Assembly (NCBI GenBank): GCA_005791325.1
Contig: SXXA01000088.1
Coordinates: 1 to 10,503 of the forward strand
Reading direction: 5' to 3'
DNA from: Actinomycetota bacterium
Lineage (GTDB): Bacteria > Margulisbacteria > Marinamargulisbacteria > SXXA01
DNA: 10,503 bases
Shown: piece by piece, positions 1-7,636 of the stretch
Position numbering within the stretch: position 1 is the first letter of the stretch
Layout of the letters: each line of letters opens with the position of its first letter
Notes under the pieces: generated by a model
Seen by the model: only the letters and a program-made list of their open reading frames with translations
Database searches by the model: none
What the model was told of the DNA's origin: nothing
Program-made: the position numbers and the translations under genes

Positions 1-570
1 AAAAACTCATCGAAAACACTCATTGAAAAATTTCATTGGATTATTTATGTGTTTGGGCTCTTTTTAATTGCTACGGGTATTAAAATGGCTGTAGCAGATG
101 AAAAAGAAACAGATATGACCCAAAGCCCTATTATGAAGGGTCTACGCAAATTAATTCCGGTTACAACGGACTATCATGGACAATCTTTTTTTGTCACACT
201 GAACCGTCGGTTAACGGCCACCCCATTGTTTGCGGTTTTGGTATTGGTAGAAGTGACTGATTTAATTTTTGCGGTTGATTCCATACCCGCTATTTTGGCG
301 GTGTCTCGTGATCCTTTTATTGTGTATACATCCAATGTTTTTGCCATTTTAGGGCTTCGTTCGTTGTATTTTGCATTATCTGGATTTGTGGATCGCTTTT
401 ATTATCTTAAACACGCGTTATCTGTCATTTTGGTATTTGTCGGGGTTAAAATGTTGCTTTCAGAGGTTTACAAAATCCCCATTCATTGGTCACTTGGTTT
501 TATATTTTCGGTGTTGGTTGCGGCAGTGGTGGCTAGCTTAATCAAATCCAAATCTGTGTCATCCCAATGA
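1..570 (+). CDS. TerC family integral membrane protein, 3' part (5' end outside window)
   Basis: The frame is open from base 1 to the TGA at 568-570 (189 residues), so the gene starts before the window; a GTG at 49 lies inside the coding frame and is not the real start. What is seen: several hydrophobic segments and the family hallmark EVTDLIFAVDSIPAI, with acidic residues inside a membrane helix, followed by YTSNVFAILGLRSLYF. Both are characteristic of TerC (tellurium resistance C / Alx-type) proteins, which sit in the inner membrane and are linked to metal-ion homeostasis, notably manganese export in several bacteria, and to tellurite resistance. The order of conserved blocks and the length of the C-terminal half fit a full-length member. 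The stop codon overlaps the rsgA start (ATGA), suggesting co-translation. No ter resistance genes are nearby, so tellurite resistance should not be assumed; the ion handled is not readable from the sequence. Confidence 0.9.
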   Translation, partial: KNSSKTLIEKFHWIIYVFGLFLIATGIKMAVADEKETDMTQSPIMKGLRKLIPVTTDYHGQSFFVTLNRRLTATPLFAVLVLVEVTDLIFAVDSIPAILAVSRDPFIVYTSNVFAILGLRSLYFALSGFVDRFYYLKHALSVILVFVGVKMLLSEVYKIPIHWSLGFIFSVLVAAVVASLIKSKSVSSQ

Positions 571-1613
571 TGGGGGGCGTGGTGCCTCCTGGTTGGCGGG
601 ATGGGCTGTACCACGATTCGCTATTGTCAGGGGGGGTATTGGGGCGGGTGGTGGATCAATCGAAGCATTTTTATTGGGTGGATGACGGCAATGGCCCGAG
701 TCAGGCGAAAATTGCAGGTCGATTGTTGTTTAAAATGGGCTCAGAATCAGAGTTGCCGGTGGTGGGTGATTGGGTGTTATTGGAACACATGCCCCCACCG
801 TATCATCGGATCAAATCGATTTTACCTCGGTATCGCAAATTGTCGCGAAAGGTGGTGGGGAAGCGAACCAATGAACATGTTTTGGTTAGTAATATGGATC
901 AAATTTTGGTGGCCCATAGTTTAGATGCCACTTTTAATATTCGACGGTTAGAGCGTTTTGTGGCACTGGCCACCGATACCGGTTGTGAGGTGGGGGTGAT
1001 GCTTACCAAATTGGATTGTTGCGATTATTTGGATGAGGTATGGTTAGCCATTACCCAAAGTGTGTCATCGATCCCTTTATTTAAAGCAAACCCTAGTACG
1101 GGGTGGGGTGTTTCATCGATTCAGTCTTGGTTACGTCCTCACCATACGGCTGTCATTATCGGGGCATCTGGTGTAGGTAAAACGACCCTCATTAATCAAT
1201 TAACCCATCTAAATTTGGCAATAGGGGATGTGAATCAAAAACACAACAAAGGCTTGCATACCACCACCCGTCGTCAGTTGTTTCAATTGCCTAACCATGG
1301 TGGGTTGATTATCGATACACCTGGCATTAGAGAAATTCAATTGTGGGATTTAGCGATTGGAATGGATCGTGCATTTTCGGATATTCTGGATTATTCTACA
1401 CGCTGTCATTTTACCAATTGCCGACACGACACCGAACCTGGATGTGCGGTGCAATTGGCTATCCAATCTGGTCTTTTATCCCCCGATCGATTGGCGCATT
1501 TCAAAAAACTGCAATCCGAACAACAAATGCAAGTGGAGCGGCGGCAAGATCGTCCCACCACGATCCAACCATTTTTAAAAAAACATAAAAAGGGGACTAA
1601 CCAGCGCAAATAA
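567..1613 (+). CDS. rsgA: Small ribosomal subunit biogenesis GTPase RsgA (YjeQ/YloQ)
   Basis: A 348-residue circularly permuted GTPase that acts late in 30S subunit maturation. Domain order: an N-terminal OB-fold (about residues 20-95), then G4 TKLD (147-150), G1/P-loop GASGVGKT (199-206), the switch region HTTTR (231-235) and G3 DTPG (250-253). G4 ahead of G1 is the permutation diagnostic of this family. The C-terminal zinc knuckle is visible as Cys280, Cys285, His287 and Cys293 (C-x4-C-x-H-x5-C). The block LDATFNIRRLER matches the conserved segment between OB-fold and GTPase domain. The tail is basic (KKHKKGTNQRK), fitting rRNA binding. The start at 567 shares ATGA with the terC stop; a second ATG at 570 is equally possible, and no clear Shine-Dalgarno is seen, which favours translational coupling. 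Length is normal for the family. A run of seven Gs (630-636) lies near the 5' end. Confidence 0.95.
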   Translation: MMGGVVPPGWRDGLYHDSLLSGGVLGRVVDQSKHFYWVDDGNGPSQAKIAGRLLFKMGSESELPVVGDWVLLEHMPPPYHRIKSILPRYRKLSRKVVGKRTNEHVLVSNMDQILVAHSLDATFNIRRLERFVALATDTGCEVGVMLTKLDCCDYLDEVWLAITQSVSSIPLFKANPSTGWGVSSIQSWLRPHHTAVIIGASGVGKTTLINQLTHLNLAIGDVNQKHNKGLHTTTRRQLFQLPNHGGLIIDTPGIREIQLWDLAIGMDRAFSDILDYSTRCHFTNCRHDTEPGCAVQLAIQSGLLSPDRLAHFKKLQSEQQMQVERRQDRPTTIQPFLKKHKKGTNQRK

Positions 1614-1693
1614 TTCAAAATATGATCGATATGGTTCTTTTATATGGGGTATGGGTTCCTTGGGTGGATGTCATGAATAGATCGGTATAGCAG

Positions 1694-1703
1694 AAAGGAT
1701 GAG
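1694..1703 (+). promoter_or_regulatory. Ribosome binding site of the metallopeptidase-like gene
   Basis: AAAGGATGAG lies just upstream of the ATG at 1707, with the AAGGA core about 7 bases from it. This supports that ATG as the start, although the N-terminal sequence that follows is unusual. No convincing -35/-10 pair is visible in the 93-base gap after rsgA (1614-1706). Confidence 0.6.
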
Positions 1704-1706
1704 AAG

Positions 1707-2924
1707 ATGCATTTAGATGCGCTTGGAAAAGTGACTGAGATGGCCCGTTCAGTGAGTGTTGCTAAATGTTGGTTTTATGCTGCATTGGGATTCCAATGCT
1801 TACTTCCAGTTGGGTATTTGGGTGGGACGAGTGGGCCCATGATTGGTAAAAGGGGTGGCGATGATGTTGTAAATCATCAAGGAGAAGGGGAAAAAAGCTT
1901 GGTTCGGGCACCATCTTTTTTGAGACCGTGGCACGAGAGCCAATTTCCTGCCTTATTATCGCAGGTTCATCACATGTCTAAAAATGAGTCGCATCAAAAC
2001 GACTCACAATCTATGCTGAGTTACGCTCAACTAATTCATACCATGTTGGAACATATATTACCCAAAAAATCGGTTTGGGTTGGATTTGATGATGATGCGG
2101 AAATGTTGCCATTGCATGCATATGGACTAATCAATTGTTATCGATCTGGAGATGGGTGCTTAATTGCATTATCCCGTTCTGAAAAATGGATCAACACATT
2201 GGCTCATGAGTTGGGGCATGCCTATTGGCATGAGTATCACCCTATTCAGGTACAATCGCCATTACCGGCTTTTTTCCAATTAGAAGATGTGGAATTTATA
2301 TCGGAAGAATTCGCCAATCGATTGCAAGAAGCGGTTATGTTCAATTGGGGAAATCGGCTTTCATTATGTTTATTTCAGGATTTGAAATGGTGCTCGGGTA
2401 TCCCTGATGAAAACACATGGGCTCAAAATGCGTGGGTTGATCAAACGGCATTGCAGTACGGCGGTCCGAGGGCGTTTTGGATGGCCATTTTACAATTAAG
2501 TAGTACCCTGATTCGCTTGAGTTCCTTGGATGTAATCACAGAGGCCAATCGGGAAGATTTGCGTGAATTAGTGGTATCGGAATTTTTGGGGTTTTTGGGT
2601 GCTAATCAAATGGAACCCAAGCGGATGTTTGCGGTCTATCAGCAGGCACTTGTATGGGCAGAACACATCCATCACGAGGTCACGGAATTTGTTAGGGATA
2701 CCATCCAAGCAGGGGTAGGACCCATTGATGGGGGGAACTTCGCTTCGACCACACGGCTATATCTATCCATGATTCATTTATGCAATCACTTGCTTGATTT
2801 TGGCAGGGTGCTTGCTCGCGCTTTCTTTCCTCCAGTGGTGTTTAATCAATTAAAAAAGGGATATTTTGAACTGTTGCCTGATGCGTATCCGCCTCGTATG
2901 GTATTCCATCATCAGAGACCCTGA
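1707..2924 (+). CDS. Putative membrane-anchored zinc metallopeptidase (HELGH motif, M3-like)
   Basis: A 405-residue protein I cannot assign to a named gene. What is seen: a hydrophobic stretch near the N-terminus (about residues 21-40) that could be a signal peptide or single membrane anchor, a polar linker, then TLAHELGHAYWHEYH with the zincin motif H167-E168-x-x-H171. Downstream, ISEEFANRLQEAV places acidic residues E200/E201 about 29 residues after the second His, where a gluzincin such as the M3 oligoendopeptidase F family has its third zinc ligand. The glycine in HELGH and the preceding TLA also resemble M3 (PepF). However, the long helical N-terminal lobe of PepF is missing, and I do not recognise the C-terminal His/Tyr transition-state residues of M3. 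The C-terminal 200 residues look helical and match nothing I know. It follows rsgA by 93 bases and is convergent with comEC. Peptidase activity is inferred from the motif; the substrate is unknown. Confidence 0.7.
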   Translation: MHLDALGKVTEMARSVSVAKCWFYAALGFQCLLPVGYLGGTSGPMIGKRGGDDVVNHQGEGEKSLVRAPSFLRPWHESQFPALLSQVHHMSKNESHQNDSQSMLSYAQLIHTMLEHILPKKSVWVGFDDDAEMLPLHAYGLINCYRSGDGCLIALSRSEKWINTLAHELGHAYWHEYHPIQVQSPLPAFFQLEDVEFISEEFANRLQEAVMFNWGNRLSLCLFQDLKWCSGIPDENTWAQNAWVDQTALQYGGPRAFWMAILQLSSTLIRLSSLDVITEANREDLRELVVSEFLGFLGANQMEPKRMFAVYQQALVWAEHIHHEVTEFVRDTIQAGVGPIDGGNFASTTRLYLSMIHLCNHLLDFGRVLARAFFPPVVFNQLKKGYFELLPDAYPPRMVFHHQRP

Positions 2925-2926
2925 TG
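2910..2926 (+). other. Short hairpin spanning the stop codon of the metallopeptidase gene
   Basis: CATCAG (2910-2915), a five-base loop AGACC and CTGATG (2921-2926) form a perfect 6-bp stem over the TGA at 2922-2924. No T-tract follows, so it is not a convincing intrinsic terminator, but it is the only stem I find near this convergent gene end. Confidence 0.25.
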
Positions 2927-2974
2927 GGTGGGGTATTGTTGTGAGTGGGATGTAGGGAGCTTTGGGGGGATAGG

Positions 2975-5284
2975 TCAGTTTTTAAAGTGGGATAGGGGGT
3001 AGTGAATCGGATGCTTCTCCCATCCACGATGATAGTGGCCCCACCGTCGGATGCTGACATGGGTGGGCCATATGGTCCATTCAATCGCCCCATCCTGATC
3101 CGTACGAAGTGGCATGATCCGATGGTTCATGAGGCGTTTTAAAACAGTGGGGTGGGGGTGGCCATAATGATTATTTTTGCCCACACTTATGATGCCCCAT
3201 TGGGGAGTGACGGTTTTTAGAAACCAATCATGACTTGAGCTATGACTGCCATGGTGGCCCACATGCAAGACGTGGCTTTGTAGTGTATAACCATATTGTT
3301 GCACCAATTCTCGTTCGGCATCTTCCATGGCATCACCGGTAAATAAAAATCGAAGGTTTTGGACTGCTATTTGGATGCATATGGACCGATTATTAGAATC
3401 AGGGTGATCTGACAACCCAAGCCACCGGATGTAAACGGGTGATGGCACTTGATGACCAATCCGCCAAATCCGATTAAATGGTGGGGGCTTGATGGGCTGA
3501 TTGATTTGCTGTTCCAATTGGGGGCTGGGGGATCGTGCAATAATTTGTTGGATGCGGGTATGGGTTAATAATGTGTGGACCCCTGCAATATGATCCATAT
3601 CATCATGGGTGGCAATAAATGTATGGATGGTGGATACCCCATAATATCTCAAGGCGGGTAGAATCACTTTTTGGGCGTAGTCATCGTCTTGGGCGCCCGG
3701 CAAACGATTGCCTGTGTCCATTAAGATGGTGTGTCCATTTGGCGCTATAATTAATGTTGAATCGCCTTGACCCACATCCAAACAGATGATTCGAATGGGT
3801 CGATACAATAGCCCCATTCCCACCAAATAGCCCAACCAAATACCCATTAAAGTGCCTGCTATCCATTCTTTTTTGGGAATTTTATTCCATTCAGGGATGA
3901 CCCATAATCCAATGGCTAGACACCCAATGAGGGGGTGCCATGAAGGCGGTTGTGGAAAGCGCCAATACCCAAGTGGAATATGGCTCCCCCACTTTGCGAT
4001 CATATTTAAGGCCATAATCCCCAATATACATAATTGAGACAGCCCCTCCCCAATGGCTGGGATTAACCAAGCACCAATGCAGGTCAAAAACCCAATGGGT
4101 ACCAGCAATTCAATAATGGGGAGCGCCACGGCATTGGTGAGTAGTGAAATGGGGGAAAGATTGCCCAAAGTACCAATTGTAAGTGGGGCAGTAAATATAA
4201 ATGGGGCTACGATTAACCCAATTTGGGTTCGAATAATAGGATGAATAAAGAGATAACGCTTGGTCAGGTGTTCCTGAATCCAGGGAGCTCCCCATAATAA
4301 TGAGGCGGTGGCCATCATGGATAATTGTGCCCCACAATCGGATACGCTCATGGGGTCGATTAAGATCATACAGGCACTGGTGATTAATAAACTATGCCAT
4401 GTGGATAAGGGGTGATGAATGGTGCGGAGCAATAAGGATAATTCACTCATAATAATGGCACGCATAATGGATACGCCCCCCCCACATAGGCAATAAAATA
4501 ACAAGTTACTAATACTAATGAGTATTAATAAGGCCCATTTTGGGGTTTGAAGCCGAATGAATAACCCCAACTGCAAACCAATTAAAAGGGCAACTTGTGA
4601 ACCGGATACCACCAATAAATGGGTTAAACCTGATTGGGTGTAATCGTGTTTTATGGTATCTGGGATGTCAGTATCCGCTTCACCCATTGTGAGGGCAATT
4701 AACCCATCGGCATAGGGCTGGGGCATGATATAACGTGTGGAATTAATTATTTTTTGTCGGATGGCGGTCATCCAATCTGGAATGGGGTTGACCCAATGAT
4801 GCCCTTGTATGGTGAGGTGGTGAACCTTGAGTGTGGCGAGAATTTTGTGTCGATGATCCTTTAATCGAGGGTCCCATTCTCCAGGATTTCGAGGTGATGG
4901 TTCGGGAAGTGTCTGATATTGAATGTGCAATACACTCCCTTTGGGTACCCATTTTGGTAATAATAGTCGAAAACGGGCGTTGCTTTCTTGGTCAAGTGCC
5001 AGTGCCACAACGCGTTGACGGGGGGTGACATGAACGGATTCCACCATCACCCTTCCGGAGCAATTGGGGGGTCGATCGAATAAGGGGGGGTGTAATAAGC
5101 CCATGACCCCACATCCAATAACCATTCCCAAGCCACTATGGGTAATAGAATGGTGGTTAATACGATGGATACCATATATTAATATAGGTGCCATTAGTAT
5201 CCAAATAAACCAGCCCAGTATACTTTGACTAATAATGGCGGATCCCGTACCAATGATCCCAACAGCCATCCATACAATGATCAT
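2975..5284 (-). CDS. comEC: DNA internalization competence protein ComEC/Rec2
   Basis: A 769-residue polytopic membrane protein, the predicted channel that carries single-stranded transforming DNA across the inner membrane. Domain order: two N-terminal hydrophobic segments, a soluble DUF4131/OB-like region (about 75-170), then the Competence domain beginning around YADGLIALTMGEAD (191-204), with the hallmark SGLTHLLVVSGSQVALL (218-234) and GGGVSIMRAI (268-277) followed by multiple helices to about residue 496. The C-terminal metallo-beta-lactamase domain shows LDVGQGDS (502-509), the metal-binding THDDMDH (559-565), FTGDAM (648-653) and HVGHHGSHSSS (674-684). All key metal ligands of the nuclease-type domain appear intact, and length is normal for a three-domain ComEC. 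ATG at 5284 is preceded by a G-rich AAGGGGGTGGG stretch that can serve as ribosome binding site. The gene lies 136 bases downstream of the sigma factor gene on the same strand; no other competence genes (comEA, pilins) are in the window. An eight-C run (plus-strand 4476-4483) falls in the Gly268-270 codons. Confidence 0.96.
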   Translation of the reverse strand: MIIVWMAVGIIGTGSAIISQSILGWFIWILMAPILIYGIHRINHHSITHSGLGMVIGCGVMGLLHPPLFDRPPNCSGRVMVESVHVTPRQRVVALALDQESNARFRLLLPKWVPKGSVLHIQYQTLPEPSPRNPGEWDPRLKDHRHKILATLKVHHLTIQGHHWVNPIPDWMTAIRQKIINSTRYIMPQPYADGLIALTMGEADTDIPDTIKHDYTQSGLTHLLVVSGSQVALLIGLQLGLFIRLQTPKWALLILISISNLLFYCLCGGGVSIMRAIIMSELSLLLRTIHHPLSTWHSLLITSACMILIDPMSVSDCGAQLSMMATASLLWGAPWIQEHLTKRYLFIHPIIRTQIGLIVAPFIFTAPLTIGTLGNLSPISLLTNAVALPIIELLVPIGFLTCIGAWLIPAIGEGLSQLCILGIMALNMIAKWGSHIPLGYWRFPQPPSWHPLIGCLAIGLWVIPEWNKIPKKEWIAGTLMGIWLGYLVGMGLLYRPIRIICLDVGQGDSTLIIAPNGHTILMDTGNRLPGAQDDDYAQKVILPALRYYGVSTIHTFIATHDDMDHIAGVHTLLTHTRIQQIIARSPSPQLEQQINQPIKPPPFNRIWRIGHQVPSPVYIRWLGLSDHPDSNNRSICIQIAVQNLRFLFTGDAMEDAERELVQQYGYTLQSHVLHVGHHGSHSSSHDWFLKTVTPQWGIISVGKNNHYGHPHPTVLKRLMNHRIMPLRTDQDGAIEWTIWPTHVSIRRWGHYHRGWEKHPIHYPLSHFKN

Positions 5285-5305
5285 AACCCACCCCCTTATT
5301 GTGGG

Positions 5306-5332
5306 GTTATACCTTATTTTTTAATTTCGCAA
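5306..5332 (-). promoter_or_regulatory. Possible promoter of comEC
   Basis: Reading the minus strand, TTGCGA (5327-5332) and TATAAC (5306-5311) resemble -35 and -10 elements but are only 15 bases apart, shorter than the preferred 17. The spacer is A/T-rich. The -10-like box lies about 20 bases before the comEC ATG, leaving a very short leader. No stem-loop terminator for the upstream sigma gene is visible in 5285-5420, so read-through from the sigma gene is the alternative. Confidence 0.25.
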
Positions 5333-5420
5333 AAGATAGAAAATACAGAAATGGGTATACCTTGGCACGGTGATAAAACGATGCGATGCCTAGAAGATGA
5401 GCGGGGGTGAAGCCGGAGGG

Positions 5421-6497
5421 TTATTGCTTGCGAAACGATTCCAAACGCAACCGACGAGAGGGGTGACGTAATTTTCTAAGTGCTTTTTCTTCGATTTGAC
5501 GAATCCGTTCACGGGTTACATTGTATACCCGACCCACTTCTTCTAGTGTGCGGGGGCGACCATCGTCAAACCCAAATCGTAATTTTAAAATCATTTGCTC
5601 GCGTTCGGTTAAAATGCCCATAGATTTTAATAATTCTTCTCGTAAAATATTGCGCATGGTGACATGATCTGGGGATTCCAAATTTTTATCTTCAATAAAA
5701 TCTCCCAATTGCGAGGAATCTTCATCCCCAATGGGCATTTCAAGAGACAATGGGATTTGGGAGTATTTTCGAATGGCCACAATATTTTCAAGTGGGATAT
5801 CGGTACGCTCGGCCACTTCTTCATCGGATGGTTTGCGACCCAATTCTTGCATTAATACGCGGGACACTTTTTTTACTTTGTATATGGTTTCCACCATGTG
5901 CACAGGTACCCGAATGGTTCGCGATTGATCCGCAATGGCACGGGTAATCCCTTGTTTAATCCACCATGTGGCATAGGTTGAAAATTTAAATCCTTTGGTA
6001 TAATCAAACTTTTCGGCCGCCCTGATTAATCCGGTGTTACCTTCTTGAATCAGGTCTAAAAATAACAAGCCTTGGCCGGTGTATTTTTTTGCAATTGAAA
6101 CCACCAATCGCAGATTAGCATTAATGAGATCTTGTTTGGCATATTCATCCCCATTTGCAACACGGCGGGCCAATTCAATTTCTTCTTCTTGATTTAATAA
6201 ATTAATGGTACCAATTTCACGCAAATACATTTTAACGGAGTCATCTAAATCAATGGTTCGCTCAATCTCGGCGACGGGGCGAGGTTCTTTTGGTGCATCT
6301 TCTTCGGTGTCGCTGATTGCTTCGGGTGCTGTCTCTCCATTGCCATCTAATATTTCTTCAATATCATCCAGAATGCCTTCTTGCCGATCAAACGATACAA
6401 TGATTTCATCGGGGCTTAAAAAGCCGGATTCTTCAGATATATCTCGTAGTTGATCTAGTTTGGTTCGGGCTGATTCTTCATCAAATTGTACTTGCAT
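5421..6497 (-). CDS. rpoD: Primary RNA polymerase sigma factor (sigma-70/RpoD/SigA)
   Basis: A 358-residue group 1 sigma factor directing RNA polymerase to housekeeping promoters. Seen in order: a region 1.1-like N-terminus (LDQLRDISEESGFLSPDEI, 14-32); an acidic linker; region 1.2 (DDSVKMYLREIGTINLL, 85-101); region 2 with the primary-sigma signature FSTYATWWIKQGITRAIADQ (172-191) and RTIRVPVHM (193-201); region 3 (about 202-280); and region 4 with FGFDDGRPRTLEEVG (308-322) and the -35-recognition helix-turn-helix VTRERIRQIEEKALRKLR (327-344). The short linker and small size match SigA of many non-proteobacterial groups rather than the 613-residue E. coli protein. The frame extends 25 codons further upstream to an ATG at 6572, but I chose the ATG at 6495-6497: AAAGGTG sits a few bases before it and the protein then begins directly with region 1.1, whereas the extra 25 residues look unlike any sigma factor and would cover the leader hairpins. 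Possibly followed by comEC on one transcript. Confidence 0.95.
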   Translation of the reverse strand: MQVQFDEESARTKLDQLRDISEESGFLSPDEIIVSFDRQEGILDDIEEILDGNGETAPEAISDTEEDAPKEPRPVAEIERTIDLDDSVKMYLREIGTINLLNQEEEIELARRVANGDEYAKQDLINANLRLVVSIAKKYTGQGLLFLDLIQEGNTGLIRAAEKFDYTKGFKFSTYATWWIKQGITRAIADQSRTIRVPVHMVETIYKVKKVSRVLMQELGRKPSDEEVAERTDIPLENIVAIRKYSQIPLSLEMPIGDEDSSQLGDFIEDKNLESPDHVTMRNILREELLKSMGILTEREQMILKLRFGFDDGRPRTLEEVGRVYNVTRERIRQIEEKALRKLRHPSRRLRLESFRKQ

Positions 6498-6521
6498 GTC
6501 ACACCTTTGGGTTATAATTTT

Positions 6522-6563
6522 AGTGGCCAGTACTACCACTTGGTTTTGCTTGAACCAAATGGT
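6522..6563 (-). promoter_or_regulatory. Sigma-factor leader with two mutually exclusive hairpins
   Basis: On the minus-strand transcript, bases 6563-6553 (ACCATTTGGTT) pair with 6545-6535 (AACCAAGTGGT) to give an 11-bp stem with one G-U wobble and a seven-base loop. The 3' half of that second arm, AGTGGT (6540-6535), can instead pair with GCCACT (6527-6522) in a 6-bp stem with another seven-base loop. The two structures compete for the same six bases and lie just upstream of the Shine-Dalgarno of the sigma gene. On DNA the same bases form a near-perfect dyad that could be an operator. Function is inferred; no T-run follows the large stem. Confidence 0.4.
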
Positions 6564-6592
6564 TATATGCATTGTGGTAGGAATAAATTTCG

Positions 6593-6622
6593 ATTTTAAA
6601 CGATAGTGCCATATTTAAACAA
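6593..6622 (-). promoter_or_regulatory. Candidate sigma-70 promoter of the sigma factor gene
   Basis: Minus-strand TTGTTT (6617-6622) and TAAAAT (6593-6598), 18 bases apart, approximate -35 and -10 boxes. Transcription from here would place both leader hairpins inside the 5' untranslated region. The -35 match is weak (TTG only), so this is tentative. Two copies of the palindrome TTTAAA (6595-6600 and 6614-6619) overlap the region. Confidence 0.3.
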
Positions 6623-6634
6623 GTCGGATGATCG

Positions 6635-7618
6635 GTGTTCGCTCCCTTGATTAGTCGGGTTGTCGGAATGTATCCTACCATCATGACCAAACTTGTTTAT
6701 ACACTTATCGGTTTTTTGATTGGATTAATTTCAGTTAGTTTTGGATGGGCTGTCATAGCATCATCGTCATCGGTTGTGTTTGTGCCATCCCATGACGGTT
6801 GGGTTTCGTTAATGTCTGGTGCCGTTCGTGATGCGAATGGGTATCGAAATGAATCCAAGTCGGTGTTATTTGATTGGGTGGATGTTTTGGATGCGGACGT
6901 TGCGGTATCTGTTCAAATTCTACCTGATAGCTGGTTTCGGTATCGGGTTACTGTGACGAATCGATCGGCTTACCCCCTTCGAGAGTGTCGACTATTGGTG
7001 GGCAAACAGGTTCGACGGGTGTCTGATGGTTGGATCCACGATCGAGATGCGGTGGCGCGGCAATGGAATCAAGTAGATGGGCAACTGCCGTATCAAGTGC
7101 TTATACAAGTAGGGAGTCGTTCAGGTACGGCCAATTTGAGTCGCTTTGGGTTAATGCCATCAGCGTCGATTCAATTGGAATTTGAATCGCCGGATCCACC
7201 ACGTCCATCATGGGCTTTGTTGCGTGCGGATGGGTGGGTGTACAACCGTGTCACAGATCGAATGGGGGTGGCCCCCCAAAACGCATTTGTTCGAATCCCT
7301 ACTTTATTGCCGGTGAGCGTGGTCACGTCACCAGCGGTGTTTTTGGATACCTTGTTATCAACATTGGTTAATAACGATTGGTTAAGAAAGGATATGTTGG
7401 TAAACCCGACCACCCGGCTTCGGTGGTATCATGATTTGGCTAACAGTTTTAATCGACCCACTCATTCAAAGGTTGTACAAGATCTGATCAGTGAACTTCA
7501 AGAACAAGCAGCCTCCTCTCCCCTTCGGGATATGGCGTTGGCCAACTTGATGTATTATCATCAGGTGATGATTCCCACCCCCTCTTTAGGGGAGAGCCCT
7601 TCAGCTAATTTTCGGTAA
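6635..7618 (+). CDS. Unrecognised protein with N-terminal membrane/signal segment
   Basis: A 327-residue protein I do not recognise. Seen: a hydrophobic N-terminus (MTKLVYTLIGFLIGLISVSF, about residues 17-36, running on to about 45) that looks like a signal peptide or anchor, followed by a region rich in alternating Val/Ser/Arg likely to form beta-strands, including DSWFRYRVTVTNRSAYPLRE, which has the feel of an immunoglobulin-like or NEW3-type beta-sandwich. The last third (about 235-315) looks helical. No catalytic motif, cysteine pair or lipobox is evident. The start is uncertain: GTG 6635 (weak GGA upstream), ATG 6668 and ATG 6683 are all in frame, and 6683 gives the most natural signal-peptide N-terminus. 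It is divergent from the sigma factor gene and ends 54 bases before folD on the same strand. Most likely an exported or periplasm-facing protein; function unknown. Confidence 0.65.
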   Translation: MFAPLISRVVGMYPTIMTKLVYTLIGFLIGLISVSFGWAVIASSSSVVFVPSHDGWVSLMSGAVRDANGYRNESKSVLFDWVDVLDADVAVSVQILPDSWFRYRVTVTNRSAYPLRECRLLVGKQVRRVSDGWIHDRDAVARQWNQVDGQLPYQVLIQVGSRSGTANLSRFGLMPSASIQLEFESPDPPRPSWALLRADGWVYNRVTDRMGVAPQNAFVRIPTLLPVSVVTSPAVFLDTLLSTLVNNDWLRKDMLVNPTTRLRWYHDLANSFNRPTHSKVVQDLISELQEQAASSPLRDMALANLMYYHQVMIPTPSLGESPSANFR

Positions 7619-7636
7619 GTATAATGATAGTATAAC

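Noticed and set aside
1614..1706. Promoter between rsgA and the metallopeptidase gene (TTGGGT ... TATAGC)
   Set aside because: The spacing is about 20 bases and both hexamers match poorly.
2910..2926. Intrinsic terminator for the metallopeptidase gene
   Set aside because: The 6-bp stem is short, overlaps the stop codon and has no following T-run.
6511..6516. TATAAC immediately upstream of rpoD as its main -10 box
   Set aside because: No -35-like hexamer lies 16-18 bases upstream, and the transcript would start at or inside the ribosome binding site. Kept only as part of the recurrent-box observation.
6498..6572. In-frame 25-codon extension of the sigma factor to an upstream ATG at 6572
   Set aside because: The ATG at 6497 has a good Shine-Dalgarno and starts at region 1.1; the extension encodes residues unlike sigma factors and covers the leader dyad.
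7573..7596. CCCC/GGGG stem near the end of the exported protein gene as a terminator
   Set aside because: It is inside the coding sequence, has only a four-base core and no T-tract.
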